A DNA stretch of 64,000 nucleotides from Aquidulcibacter paucihalophilus (GCA_030285985.1 CP127384.1:682001-746000), one strand, 5' to 3'; positions 46,101 through 53,915 are shown, counted from the first letter of the stretch. The notes: generated by a model not told the origin, from the sequence alone. Numbers and translations are program-made.

Positions 46101-49100
46101 ACAACCGGATCTACGGCACCGTCAACGCTGATCTCCTGTTCGGCCTTGGCGGCGACGATCTGCTCGAGGGCGGCGACGGCAACGACACGCTGGACGGCGG
46201 TGAGGGTGATGACACCCTGCGCGGCGGCGCTGGAGCCGACACGCTCACCGGCGGTGCCGGAGCCGACACACTCACCGGCGGTGCCGGGATTGATACCCTG
46301 CAAGGCGGTCTGGGCGATGACGTCTATCACGTCGCCGCCGGCGACCTTGTCGTCGAGGGCGCGGATGAAGGCGTCGATGTCGTGCACAGCGCCATCGACT
46401 GGACCCTGTCCGACAATGTCGAGGACCTGCGCCTGCTTGATGGCGCGACCGGACTGACCGGCACAGGCAATAGCCTGGCTAACCGCATCTACGGTGCCGT
46501 GACCGCTGACTTCCTGTTCGGCCTTGGCGGGAACGACCTGCTTGAGGGCGGCGACGGCAACGACACCCTGGACGGCGGTGAGGGTGATGACACCCTGCGC
46601 GGCGGCGCCGGTGCCGACACGCTCACCGGCGGTGCCGGAGTTGATACCCTGCAAGGCGGTCTGGGCGATGACGTCTACCACGTCGCCGCCGGCGACCTTG
46701 TCGTCGAGGGCGCGGATGAAGGCGTCGATGTCGTGCACAGCGCCATCGACTGGACCCTGTCCGACAATGTCGAGGACCTGCGCCTGCTTGATGGCGCGAC
46801 CGGACTGACCGGCACAGGCAATAGCCTGGCTAACCGCATCTACGGTGCCGTGACCGCTGACTTCCTGTTCGGCCTTGGCGGGAACGACCTGCTTGAGGGC
46901 GGCGACGGCAACGACACCCTGGACGGCGGTGAGGGTGATGACACCCTGCGCGGCGGCGCCGGTGCCGACACGCTCACCGGCGGTGCCGGAGTTGATACCC
47001 TGCAAGGCGGCTTGGGCGATGACGTCTACCACGTCGCCGCCGGCGACCTTGTCGTCGAGGGCGAGGATGAAGGCGTCGATGTGGTTCACAGCGCCATCGA
47101 CTGGACCCTGTCCGCCAACGTCGAGGACCTGCGCCTGCTCGACGGTGCGACCGGACTGACCGGCACGGGCAACAGCCTGGACAACCGGATCTACGGTGCC
47201 GTCAACGCTGATCTCCTGTTCGGCCTCGGCGGCGACGATCTGCTCGAGGGCGGCGACGGCAACGACACGCTGGATGGCGGCGACGATGATGACACGCTGG
47301 ATGGCGGCGAGGGTGACGACACCCTGCGCGGCGGCGCCGGAGCCGACACACTCACCGGCGGTGCCGGGATTGATACCCTGCAAGGCGGCTTGGGCGATGA
47401 CGTCTACCACGTCGCCGCCGGCGACCTTGTCGTTGAGGGCGCGGATGAAGGCGTCGATGTCGTGCACAGCGCCATCGACTGGACCCTGTCCGACAACGTC
47501 GAGGACCTGCGCCTGCTCAATGGCGCGACTGGACTGACCGGCACAGGCAACCGTCTGGACAACCGGATCTACGGCACCGGCAACGCTGATCTCCTGTTCG
47601 GCCTTGGCGGCGACGATCTGCTCGAGGGCGGCGACGGCAACGACACCCTGGACGGCGGTGAGGGTGATGACACCCTGCGTGGAGGCGCCGGAGCGGACAC
47701 GCTCACCAGCGGCGCCGGCTCCGACACGCTGGAAGGCGGCCTAGGCGACGATCGCTACTATGTGGATGCTAACGACACCATCTCGGAATTTGAGAACGAG
47801 GGCTTTGATATTGTCTATTCGACAGTATCGCATCAACTCGGCTTGAACGTGGAGGCTGTGTACCTGCTCGGTTCTGGCGACTACACCGGGCAAGGGAACG
47901 ACCTGGCGAATTGGATCTACGGCAACACCGGCAAGGATCTGCTGTTCGGGTATGGCGGGAACGATCTGCTCGATGGCGGCGCCGGGAACGACGTACTGGA
48001 AGGAGGTCTGGGCAATGATTGGCTGCGTGGGGCCGCGGGGGCCGATACGCTCATCGGCGGCGACGGGAATGACACTCTGGACGGCGGCGAGGATGCTGAC
48101 ACCCTGCGCGGTGGTGCCGGCACCGATACGCTCATCGGCGGAGACGGGTCTGACACGCTGGAAGGCGGCTCGGGCAACGATATCTACCATGTGACCGCCG
48201 GCGACATTGTTGTGGAGAGCGAGAATGAAGGCGTCGATGTGGTTCACAGCGCCATCAGCTGGACCCTCTCCGCCAACGTCGAGGATTTACGCCTGCTCGA
48301 TGGTGCCACTGGCCTCAGCGGCACTGGAAACAGCCTGGCCAACCACATCTACGGCACCGTGAACGCGGACCTCCTGTTCGGCCTCGATGGCAACGATCTG
48401 CTTGAGGGCGGCGCCGGCAATGACACGCTGGACGGCGGTGAGGGCAATGACAGCCTGCGCGGGGACGCTGGGTCGGATACGCTGATCGGCGGCGACGGAG
48501 CCGACACGCTGGACGGCGGCGAGGGCGACGACACCCTGCGCGGCGGCGCCGGAGCGGACACGCTCACCGGCGCTGCCGGCTCCGACACGCTTGAAGGCGG
48601 CCTAGGCGACGATCGCTACTATGTGGATGCTAACGACACCATCTCGGAATTTGAGAACGAGGGCTTTGATATTGTCTATTCGACAGTATCGCATCAACTC
48701 GGCTTGAACGTGGAGGCTGTGTACCTGCTCGGTTCTGGCGACTACACCGGGCAAGGGAACGACCTGGCGAATTGGATCTACGGCAACACCGGCAATGATC
48801 TGCTGTTCGGGTATGGCGGGAACGATCTGCTCGATGGCGGCGCCGGGAACGACGTACTGGAAGGCGGTCTGGGCAATGACTGGCTGCGAGGAGCCGCGGG
48901 GGCCGATACGCTCAGCGGCGGCGACGGCGCTGACCGGCTGGAAGGCGGCGAGGGCGACGACACCCTGCATGGAGGCGCGGGCACCGACACGCTCACGGGG
49001 GACAATGGGTCCGACCGGCTGGAAGGCGGCTCGGGCGACGATGTCTACTATGTCACCGCCGGCGACCTGGTCGTGGAGAGCGAGAATGAAGGCGTCGATG

Positions 49101-50002
49101 TCGTTTACAGCGCCATCAGCTGGTCACTCTCCGCCAATGTCGAGGATCTGCACCTGCTTGACGGGGCAACCGGGCTGACCGGGTTGGGCAATAGTATGGC
49201 CAACCGGATTTACGGCGCCGGGAGCGCTGACTTCCTGTTCGGCTATGGCGGCAACGATCTGCTCGAAGGCGCAGCCGGGAATGACATGCTGGACGGTGGT
49301 GCGGGCAATGACACCCTGCGCGGAGGCGCTGGAGCCGATACGCTGCTCGGCGGCGACGGGACTGACACGCTGGAAGGTGGCGAGGCCAACGACATTCTGC
49401 ATGGAGGAGCCGGAGCTGACACGCTCATCGGCGGCGCCGGGGCCGACACGCTGGAAGGCGGCGCGGGCGATGACCGCTACTATGTGGACGCCGACGACAC
49501 CATTTCGGAACTGGAGAACGGGGGCCTTGATATTGTCTATTCGACAGTATCCCACCAGCTCGGCTCGAACATGGAGGCTTTATACCTGCTCGGTTCGGAC
49601 GACTTCACCGGGCTTGGGAACGGCCTGGCAAATTGGATGTACGGCGGCGCCGGCAACGATTTTCTGTTTGGATTTGAGGGGAATGATCTGCTCGACGGCG
49701 GTGCCGGTAATGACGTGCTGGATGGCGGCCAGGGCAATGACTCCCTGCGTGGAGGCGAGGGGGACGATCTGTTCATATTCATGGGTGAATTCGGCTCGGA
49801 CGCCATCCGCGGATTCGTTGCTGGAGTCGGCAGTGATGATCGAGTCGAATTCAGCATCGACGATTTTGCTGATTTTGCAGCTATTCAGGCGGCAAGTATT
49901 AGCTATTTCGGCGGAACACTCATTACAATTGGAGCAAATTCAGTTTACCTAATTGACGTTAATATAAACACTCTTACTGCAGACGATTTCTCATTTATCT
50001 GA
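40142..50002 (+). CDS. Giant RTX-repeat secreted protein (3286 residues), putative adhesin or S-layer-like protein
   Basis: 3286 residues, acidic, no Sec signal. The N-terminus opens with RTX-like sequence. Residues about 220-520 form a unique domain rich in Trp and Tyr (YFYATSWNETGG, WGIGFVGFPTG, VLALDEFSI), which looks like a carbohydrate-binding beta-sandwich (inference). From about 530 on come RTX nonapeptides and modules: fifteen YHVAAGDLVVEG...NVEDLRLL units, two related VESENEGVDVV units and four YYV-ENEGFDIVYSTVS units. The C-terminus (GDDLFIF, DDRVEFSIDDF, LTADDFSFI) is typical of type I secretion signals. Calcium would fold the repeats outside the cell. There is no catalytic motif and no transporter gene nearby. 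ATG 40169 (MPNLTG, GGATTA 8 bases upstream) may be the real start. The N-terminal domain and 3' end are noticeably AT-richer than the repeats. Confidence 0.88.
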   Translation: MLGQAWIKFMPNLTGTSASETLEGGVEDDRIEDSEGGADILRGNGGNDTLIVTRLSSMAAGAIGIEGGDGDDVVTYQVYNGSLGLVDGGSGNDRIEIDGAGGSVTITTGSGVDTIVIDDLMMADRGPVIVADFMTGDAGDRLDWDGLLAGWATGWMGENPFLSGHARLLQSGHETLFQLDQDGGGNDFVTIVTFQNAIAAHFTAANMGGFSQFDVPPLGEIAVVGVLGNPHNGFGGIPVTLLANMPGAVEMRFGSTLEELALTEWRDYSAQTPFWMRTGGGERTVYAEYRDQFGNVTTVEALIPAFDEGLGTDYALLPSTALQPVGDPDIWVQDFSLGHDAWVSYDYNGGDPNGANYFYATSWNETGGVNNGAYIWTDSSRWLIDTPESPHSVLALLTYSQWGTFPDNPTIDLNGTSVEFYLRGDSLDLKGGAAYFWLVDQYGRYHQRDIALNIGDGDWAVNSIDIGYDTLGWENSWTQDPNASLNFTAIRSWGIGFVGFPTGIEPTGVLALDEFSITRRSMDIQGTAASDTLAGGRGDDLLSGGDGADTLDGGEGDDALRGGAGADTLTGGAGSDTLEGGLGDDRYYVNAGDTLSEQENEGFDIVYSTVSYQLGLNIEALYLLGSGDYTGQGNDLANWIYGDIGSDQLFGYGGTDLLDGGAGNDVLEGGLGNDWLRGGAGADTLIGGEGDDTLQGGLGDDVYHVAAGDLVVEGADEGVDVVHSAIDWTLSDNVEDLRLLDGATGLTGTGNSLANRIYGAVNADLLFGLGGDDLLEGGDGNDTLDGGDDDDTLDGGEGDDTLRGGAGADTLTGGAGVDTLQGGLGDDVYHVAAGDLVVEGEDEGVDVIHSAIDWTLSANVEDLRLLDGATGLTGTGNSLANRIYGAVTADFLFGLGGNDLLEGGDGADTLDGGDDDDALDGGEGDDTLRGGAGADTLTGGAGIDTLQGGLGDDVYHVAAGDLVVEGADEGVDVVHSAIDWTLSDNVEDLRLLDGATGLTGTGNSLANRIYGAVTADFLFGLGGNDLLEGGDGNDTLDGGEGDDTLRGGAGADTLTGGAGADTLTGGAGIDTLQGGLGDDVYHVAAGDLVVEGADEGVDVVHSAIDWTLSDNVEDLRLLDGATGLTGTGNSLANRIYGAVTADFLFGLGGNDLLEGGDGNDTLDGGEGDDTLRGGAGADTLTGGAGVDTLQGGLGDDVYHVAAGDLVVEGEDEGVDVVHSAIDWTLSANVEDLRLLDGATGLTGTGNSLANRIYGAVTADFLFGLGGNDLLEGGDGADTLDGGDDDDALDGGEGDDTLRGGAGADTLTGGAGIDTLQGGLGDDVYHVAAGDLVVEGADEGVDVVHSAIDWTLSDNVEDLRLLNGATGLTGTGNRLDNRIYGTVNADLLFGLGGDDLLEGGDGNDTLDGGEGDDTLRGGAGADTLTGGAGADTLTGGAGIDTLQGGLGDDVYHVAAGDLVVEGADEGVDVVHSAIDWTLSDNVEDLRLLDGATGLTGTGNSLANRIYGAVTADFLFGLGGNDLLEGGDGNDTLDGGEGDDTLRGGAGADTLTGGAGVDTLQGGLGDDVYHVAAGDLVVEGADEGVDVVHSAIDWTLSANVEDLRLLDGATGLTGTGNSLDNRIYGAVNADLLFGLGGDDLLEGGDGNDTLDGGDDDDTLDGGEGDDTLRGGAGADTLTGGAGIDTLQGGLGDDVYHVAAGDLVVEGADEGVDVVHSAIDWTLSDNVEDLRLLDGATGLTGTGNSLANRIYGAVTADFLFGLGGNDLLEGGDGNDTLDGGEGDDTLRGGAGADTLTGGAGVDTLQGGLGDDVYHVAAGDLVVEGEDEGVDVVHSAIDWTLSANVEDLRLLDGATGLTGTGNSLANRIYGAVTADFLFGLGGNDLLEGGDGADTLDGGDDDDALDGGEGDDTLRGGAGADTLTGGAGIDTLQGGLGDDVYHVAAGDLVVEGADEGVDVVHSAIDWTLSDNVEDLRLLNGATGLTGTGNRLDNRIYGTVNADLLFGLGGDDLLEGGDGNDTLDGGEGDDTLRGGAGADTLTGGAGADTLTGGAGIDTLQGGLGDDVYHVAAGDLVVEGADEGVDVVHSAIDWTLSDNVEDLRLLDGATGLTGTGNSLANRIYGAVTADFLFGLGGNDLLEGGDGNDTLDGGEGDDTLRGGAGADTLTGGAGVDTLQGGLGDDVYHVAAGDLVVEGADEGVDVVHSAIDWTLSDNVEDLRLLDGATGLTGTGNSLANRIYGAVTADFLFGLGGNDLLEGGDGNDTLDGGEGDDTLRGGAGADTLTGGAGVDTLQGGLGDDVYHVAAGDLVVEGEDEGVDVVHSAIDWTLSANVEDLRLLDGATGLTGTGNSLDNRIYGAVNADLLFGLGGDDLLEGGDGNDTLDGGDDDDTLDGGEGDDTLRGGAGADTLTGGAGIDTLQGGLGDDVYHVAAGDLVVEGADEGVDVVHSAIDWTLSDNVEDLRLLNGATGLTGTGNRLDNRIYGTGNADLLFGLGGDDLLEGGDGNDTLDGGEGDDTLRGGAGADTLTSGAGSDTLEGGLGDDRYYVDANDTISEFENEGFDIVYSTVSHQLGLNVEAVYLLGSGDYTGQGNDLANWIYGNTGKDLLFGYGGNDLLDGGAGNDVLEGGLGNDWLRGAAGADTLIGGDGNDTLDGGEDADTLRGGAGTDTLIGGDGSDTLEGGSGNDIYHVTAGDIVVESENEGVDVVHSAISWTLSANVEDLRLLDGATGLSGTGNSLANHIYGTVNADLLFGLDGNDLLEGGAGNDTLDGGEGNDSLRGDAGSDTLIGGDGADTLDGGEGDDTLRGGAGADTLTGAAGSDTLEGGLGDDRYYVDANDTISEFENEGFDIVYSTVSHQLGLNVEAVYLLGSGDYTGQGNDLANWIYGNTGNDLLFGYGGNDLLDGGAGNDVLEGGLGNDWLRGAAGADTLSGGDGADRLEGGEGDDTLHGGAGTDTLTGDNGSDRLEGGSGDDVYYVTAGDLVVESENEGVDVVYSAISWSLSANVEDLHLLDGATGLTGLGNSMANRIYGAGSADFLFGYGGNDLLEGAAGNDMLDGGAGNDTLRGGAGADTLLGGDGTDTLEGGEANDILHGGAGADTLIGGAGADTLEGGAGDDRYYVDADDTISELENGGLDIVYSTVSHQLGSNMEALYLLGSDDFTGLGNGLANWMYGGAGNDFLFGFEGNDLLDGGAGNDVLDGGQGNDSLRGGEGDDLFIFMGEFGSDAIRGFVAGVGSDDRVEFSIDDFADFAAIQAASISYFGGTLITIGANSVYLIDVNINTLTADDFSFI
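43368..44895 (+). repeat. Higher-order direct repeat, copy 1
   Basis: About 1528 bases that recur at 45204-46731 (offset 1836). By eye I find one mismatch (43645 against 45481), and 43646-44895 appears fully identical to 45482-46731. Confidence 0.8.
45204..46731 (+). repeat. Higher-order direct repeat, copy 2
   Basis: Second copy of the 1.5-kb block at 43368-44895, in the same reading frame. Points to a multi-module duplication or gene conversion. Confidence 0.8.
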
Positions 50003-50243
50003 TCTAAGAAGAGTGTTATCCGCGGTTTCTGTTAATGTCAGTGGGTGAAATTGTTGGGAGGGACGGCAAGACCCGTACCTGCTTTCGAAACACTCGGATC
50101 GGGTGTCTCCCGCCTGCGTCAAGTGACTGCCTCGCCTCGACGTGCCGCCTCGGGGCGAGCCCGGGTCAAGGCCGACGACGAGGCCGAAATACGGGAACAG
50201 CGGCAACATCAGTTGCGTCGCCGCGGATGTCAGGACCGCCGCG

Positions 50244-51899
50244 TCAGTCATGCAGGTCCACATCCTTCCGGTCACGGATGAACAGGAAGCCGACCACCAC
50301 CGTGACCAGCGCCACCACCACCGGATACCAGAGGCCGTAGTAGATGTTGCCCGTGGCGGCGACCATGGCGAAGGCGGTGGTCGGGAGGAAGCCGCCGAAC
50401 CAGCCGTTGCCGATGTGATAGGGCAGGGACATGGAGGTGTAGCGGATATTGGTCGGGAACATCTCGACCAGCGCCGCCGCGATCGGGCCGTAGACCATGG
50501 TCACATACATCACGAGCACGAACAGGATGCCGACCACGAGCGGCTTGTTGACCAGGGCGCTGTCAGCCTTGGCCGGATAGCCGGCGGACGTCAGGGCCGC
50601 GCCGAGACCGGCCTCCCATTCCGTCTTGCGGGCGGCGAAGTCGGGGCGGGAGAGGGACGCGCCGTCGAAACTGGTCACGACCACATCCCCGATGCGGACC
50701 TCGGCCGTCGAGCCCGCCGGGGCAGCGACGTTGGCATAGGTGACGCCGGCCTTGGCCAGGTATGACTTGGCCAGATCGCAGGAGCTGTCGAAGACGGTCT
50801 TGCCGACGGGGTCGAACTGCAGGGCACAGTCGGCGGGGTCGGCGTGCACGCTGACCGGCGCGCTGGCGGTGGCGGCGGCCAGCTGGGGATTGGCGGCACC
50901 CGTCAGGGCGTGGAACAGGGGGAACCAGGTCAGGGCCGCCAGAAGACAGCCCACCAGGATGATCGGCTTGCGGCCGACCTTGTCCGAGAGCCAGCCCCAG
51001 AAGACGAAGAAGGGCGTGGCCAGCAGCAGGGCGACGGCGATCAGGATATTGGCCAGCGGCCCGTCCACCTTCAGCGTCTTCTCCAGGAAGAACAGGGCGT
51101 AGAACTGGCCCGTGTACCAGACCACCGCCTGACCCGCAGTCAGTCCGACGAGGGCCAGCAGGACCAGTTTCAGGTTCGGCCATTTGCCGAAACTGTCCTT
51201 CAGAGGGGTTTTCGATCCCTTGCCCTCGGCCTTCATGCGCGCGAAGGCCGGGCTCTCGGCGAGCTTGAGCCGGATCCACAGGGACACGCCGAGCAGCAGG
51301 ATCGAAACGAGGAAGGGTATGCGCCAGCCCCAGTCCTTGAAGGCATCCTCGCCCACCGCGGTGCGCACGCCGAGAATGACCAGCAGACTGAGCATCAGGC
51401 CGGCCGTCGCCGTGATCTGGATGAAGCTCGTGTAGAAGCCGCGCTTTCCGGGTGGGGCGTGTTCGGCGACATAGGTGGCGGCACCGCCGTACTCGCCGCC
51501 GAGCGCCAGACCCTGGACCAGTCGCATGGCGATGAGGATCGCCGGCGCCGCGACGCCGATGGCGGCGTAGGAGGGCAGCAGGCCGACCACGAAGGTGGAC
51601 AGGCCCATCAGCAGCATGGTCACCAGAAAGGTGTTCTTGCGCCCCCAGAGGTCGCCCAGCCGGCCGAAGACGATGGCCCCGAACGGGCGCACGGCGAAGC
51701 CCGCGGCGAAGGCCATCAGGGCGAAGATGTAGCCGGTGGTCTCGTTCACGCCCGAGAAGAACTGGACGGTGATGATCGCCGCCAGCGAGCCGTACAGATA
51801 GAAGTCGTACCACTCGATCACGGTCCCGACCGAGGAGGCCAGAATCACCAGACGGTCGTCACGGTCGACGGTGTGCTCCTCGGCGGCGGCGTCTGTCAT
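50244..51899 (-). CDS. MHS-family (metabolite:H+ symporter) MFS transporter with large periplasmic insertion
   Basis: 551 residues, about twelve transmembrane segments. The MHS signature is clear at the start (IEWYDFYLYGSLAAII, RPFGAIVFGRLGDLWGRK) and LALGGEYGG follows. Between the eighth and ninth segments lies an insertion of about 110 mostly soluble residues (from NPQLAAATA to DSALVNKP) with two cysteines, which ordinary KgtP/ProP-type members lack. Substrate unknown; relatives carry organic acids or osmolytes. ATG 51899 has GGAGGGA five bases upstream. Confidence 0.88.
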   Translation of the reverse strand: MTDAAAEEHTVDRDDRLVILASSVGTVIEWYDFYLYGSLAAIITVQFFSGVNETTGYIFALMAFAAGFAVRPFGAIVFGRLGDLWGRKNTFLVTMLLMGLSTFVVGLLPSYAAIGVAAPAILIAMRLVQGLALGGEYGGAATYVAEHAPPGKRGFYTSFIQITATAGLMLSLLVILGVRTAVGEDAFKDWGWRIPFLVSILLLGVSLWIRLKLAESPAFARMKAEGKGSKTPLKDSFGKWPNLKLVLLALVGLTAGQAVVWYTGQFYALFFLEKTLKVDGPLANILIAVALLLATPFFVFWGWLSDKVGRKPIILVGCLLAALTWFPLFHALTGAANPQLAAATASAPVSVHADPADCALQFDPVGKTVFDSSCDLAKSYLAKAGVTYANVAAPAGSTAEVRIGDVVVTSFDGASLSRPDFAARKTEWEAGLGAALTSAGYPAKADSALVNKPLVVGILFVLVMYVTMVYGPIAAALVEMFPTNIRYTSMSLPYHIGNGWFGGFLPTTAFAMVAATGNIYYGLWYPVVVALVTVVVGFLFIRDRKDVDLHD

Positions 51900-52014
51900 G
51901 CGGTCCCTCCCCGGACTCGTTTGAGGCAGCCTAGACCGGCCTTGTCGAAAGCGCATCGTCCCGTTGACTCTGCCGTCCATCTGTTTCTCGCTGGGGAGGC
52001 AGCGGGAGGACGGG

Positions 52015-52311
52015 ATGGCGGACAACGAACTTTACCGGCACCAGCTGATCGAACGGCTGGAGCACGAGAAACGCGCGGCGCAGGCCGAAATCGCCCGCGC
52101 CCAGGCGGACGAGGCGCGCGCCCGGGCGCGAGTGTCGGAGAAGGACGCGGCCATCGCCAGCGTCCGCGCCGCCCGGGAGCCCCAGGCCGACGAATGCAAG
52201 CGGTGCCGCTTCGAGTTTGGAAGGACCTCGGTCCTGAGACCCATGCCGTCGAAGTCGAAACACGCCCGCTTTCAATGTGCGCTATGCGGTGCCGAGGAGG
52301 AGCGGGGCTGA
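52015..52311 (+). CDS. Small coiled-coil protein with C-terminal zinc ribbon
   Basis: 98 residues. An Ala/Glu/Arg-rich helix (about residues 8-55), probably a coiled coil, followed by two CxxC pairs (CKRC and CALC) that would bind one zinc ion. Cytoplasmic, function unknown; the zinc ribbon resembles those of small nucleic-acid-binding proteins, but nothing more can be claimed. GGAGG five bases before ATG 52015 is a good ribosome site. Divergent from the MHS transporter. Confidence 0.7.
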   Translation: MADNELYRHQLIERLEHEKRAAQAEIARAQADEARARARVSEKDAAIASVRAAREPQADECKRCRFEFGRTSVLRPMPSKSKHARFQCALCGAEEERG

Positions 52312-52339
52312 GATGGCGAGCGTCACGGACAAAGCAAAA

Positions 52340-52363
52340 CCCCCGTCGCTTGCGCGACGGGGG
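52340..52363 (-). terminator. Intrinsic terminator for the 74-residue peptide gene
   Basis: Perfect 10-base stem (CCCCCGTCGC / GCGACGGGGG) with a 4-base loop. On the minus strand it is followed by TTTTGCTTTG, so it best ends transcription from 52618; it may also stop the convergent zinc-ribbon gene. Confidence 0.8.
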
Positions 52364-52393
52364 CTGTTCTTCTGACCGGAACGGTCGAAAGGT

Positions 52394-52618
52394 TTAGTCG
52401 CTCTCGCTGTCGTCGTCGCTGGCGACAACGACGAGGCCGACGAGCACGGCACCGCCGATGAGCAGGACGGCGATCGGCACGCCGGCGAATTCGCTGGTGT
52501 CACCGGCTTCAGCGCCGACGCGGTCGCCGACGCGGACGGTCGAGCTGTTGTTCTGGGCGACGGCTTGGCCTGCGACGAGCAGGAGGCCGGCCGTGATGGC
52601 AGCAATGGTTTTCTTCAT
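52394..52618 (-). CDS. 74-residue secreted/membrane peptide, paralogue of the one at 12443-12667
   Basis: Signal peptide MKKTIAAITAGLLLVAGQAVA, a linker with RVGDRVGAEAG, one membrane segment (VPIAVLLIGGAVLVGLVVVA) and an acidic end SDDDSESD. Same length and plan as the peptide at 12443-12667, with about two-thirds identical residues by eye. GGAGA precedes the ATG with good spacing and a strong terminator follows, so it looks like a single-gene unit. Function unknown. Confidence 0.8.
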   Translation of the reverse strand: MKKTIAAITAGLLLVAGQAVAQNNSSTVRVGDRVGAEAGDTSEFAGVPIAVLLIGGAVLVGLVVVASDDDSESD

Positions 52619-52644
52619 CAGTCAGTCTCCGGATTGAGTAGCAT

Positions 52645-52673
52645 CTAATGCAATTGCTTAGCCGGGGTTGCAA
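52645..52673 (-). promoter_or_regulatory. Candidate promoter for the second 74-residue peptide
   Basis: On the minus strand: TTGCAA, 17-base spacer, CATTAG, about 27 bases before the ATG. The same spacing is used upstream of the paralogue, but the -10 is weaker. Confidence 0.35.
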
Positions 52674-52820
52674 ACAGATTTATGAACCGCCAGCCCGGTT
52701 CGCCATTTTGTCCACGGTTTGTCGCCAATCGTTGCGCGGCGGCCGCACTTGAAACGGTCCGTCCCGGGCAGCACTGGCCGACCTGGAAGGCCCGTGGGCA
52801 CGAGCCAGGAGATTGAAAGT

Positions 52821-53915
52821 TCAGCGGATTGCGGCGGCGCCGCGGCCACCGGCGAGGGCCTTCACCTCGTCAAGCGACGTCATGGCATTGTCGCCGGGCG
52901 TGGTCATCGCCAGCGCGCCGTGGGCTGCGCCGTAATCGACGGCGGTCTGCGGGCCGAGGTCGTTGAGGAACGCCCAGGCCAGGCCCGAGACAAAGCCGTC
53001 GCCGCCGCCGACCCGGTCCAGGACCGCGATCTCGCGGATGGGCGTCGCAAAACGTCTTCCCCCGGCCCATAGCACCGTGCCCCACCGATTGACCGATGCC
53101 GAGACGGGGTCCCGGAGCGTGGCGGCGAAGACCTTGATGTTGGGCAGGTCTGCTGATGCCCGGGCGACCATGGCGTCGAACGGCGCGGCGTCGGCCGGGT
53201 CCGACCGGGCGGCATGGCCGCCGATGCCGAGGCAGCTTTCATAAGCGTATTCATCGCCGACCAGCACATCGGCCAGGCCGGCGATCTCGCGATTGACCCG
53301 CCGGGCGGCGTCGGGGTCCGGATGGCTGGACCACAGGCTGGCGCGGTAGTTGAGGTCATAGCTGACCACGACGCCGTGGCGTCTGGCGGCGCGGATGGCG
53401 GCCAGGGTCGTTGCGGCGGTGCTCTCCGACAGGGCGGCAAAGATGCCGCCGGTGTGCAGCCAGCGCACCCCCTCATCCCCGAACAGGGCGTCCCAGTCGA
53501 CCTCGTCCGGACGCATCTGCGAGGCAGCGGAATTGGCCCGGTCCGAGGCACCGAGCGCGCCGCGCACGCCGAAGCCGCGCTCGGTGAAATTCAGCCCCAT
53601 GCGGGTGTTGCGGCCGATACCGTCCGCCTCGCGCCACAGGATGTGGGACGTATCCACGCCGCCCTGCAGGATCAGGTCCTCGGCAAGGGCCCCCATCTCG
53701 TTGCGCGGCAGGGCGGTGACCACCGAGGTCCGCATCCCGAAGGTTTTCCGCAGGCCGCGCGCGACATTGTATTCGCCGCCGCCCTCCCAGACCTGGAAGC
53801 TGCGGGCTGTGCGGATGCGGCCTTCGCCCGGGTCAAGCCGCAGCATGACCTCGCCGAGGGCGACGCAGTCCCAGCGGCAGTCTTCGGCCGGTCGAATGGC
53901 CAGCAGGTCGGTCAT
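52821..53915 (-). CDS. kdgK: 2-keto-3-deoxygluconate kinase (PfkB family)
   Basis: 364 residues. GEVMLRLDPGEGRIR and GGEYNVARGL bind substrate; DRVGGGDGFVSGLAWAF is the PfkB signature with the catalytic Asp. Phosphorylates KDG to KDPG at the end of pectin/galacturonate breakdown. Its ATG at 53915 overlaps the dctM stop (ATGA, 53912-53915), so it is the last gene of the leftward operon hydratase-dctP-dctQ-dctM-kdgK. No KDPG aldolase is in the window. Confidence 0.92.
   Translation of the reverse strand: MTDLLAIRPAEDCRWDCVALGEVMLRLDPGEGRIRTARSFQVWEGGGEYNVARGLRKTFGMRTSVVTALPRNEMGALAEDLILQGGVDTSHILWREADGIGRNTRMGLNFTERGFGVRGALGASDRANSAASQMRPDEVDWDALFGDEGVRWLHTGGIFAALSESTAATTLAAIRAARRHGVVVSYDLNYRASLWSSHPDPDAARRVNREIAGLADVLVGDEYAYESCLGIGGHAARSDPADAAPFDAMVARASADLPNIKVFAATLRDPVSASVNRWGTVLWAGGRRFATPIREIAVLDRVGGGDGFVSGLAWAFLNDLGPQTAVDYGAAHGALAMTTPGDNAMTSLDEVKALAGGRGAAAIR

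Larger units (their letters stand above)
42200..47500 (+). repeat. Tandem array of fifteen 351/378-base modules in the giant RTX gene
   Basis: Successive modules are spaced 378 or 351 bases apart; the 27-base difference equals one nine-residue RTX repeat. Modules are nearly identical in DNA as well as in protein, including silent sites. The array invites recombination and assembly collapse. Confidence 0.9.

Noticed and set aside
42047..47467. A 1806-codon open frame on the minus strand opposite the giant RTX gene
   Set aside because: It mirrors the repeat array of the plus-strand gene. GC-rich, Gly/Asp-rich repeats naturally leave the reverse frame open; it has no start context and no protein family character.
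42200..47500. Evenly spaced repeats considered as a CRISPR or satellite array
   Set aside because: The repeats are coding, in frame throughout, and 351/378 bases long with no spacer variation; they are protein modules.
50844..52397. A 517-codon plus-strand frame
   Set aside because: Opposite the MHS transporter and running out of frame through the zinc-ribbon gene; composition is that of an antisense frame.
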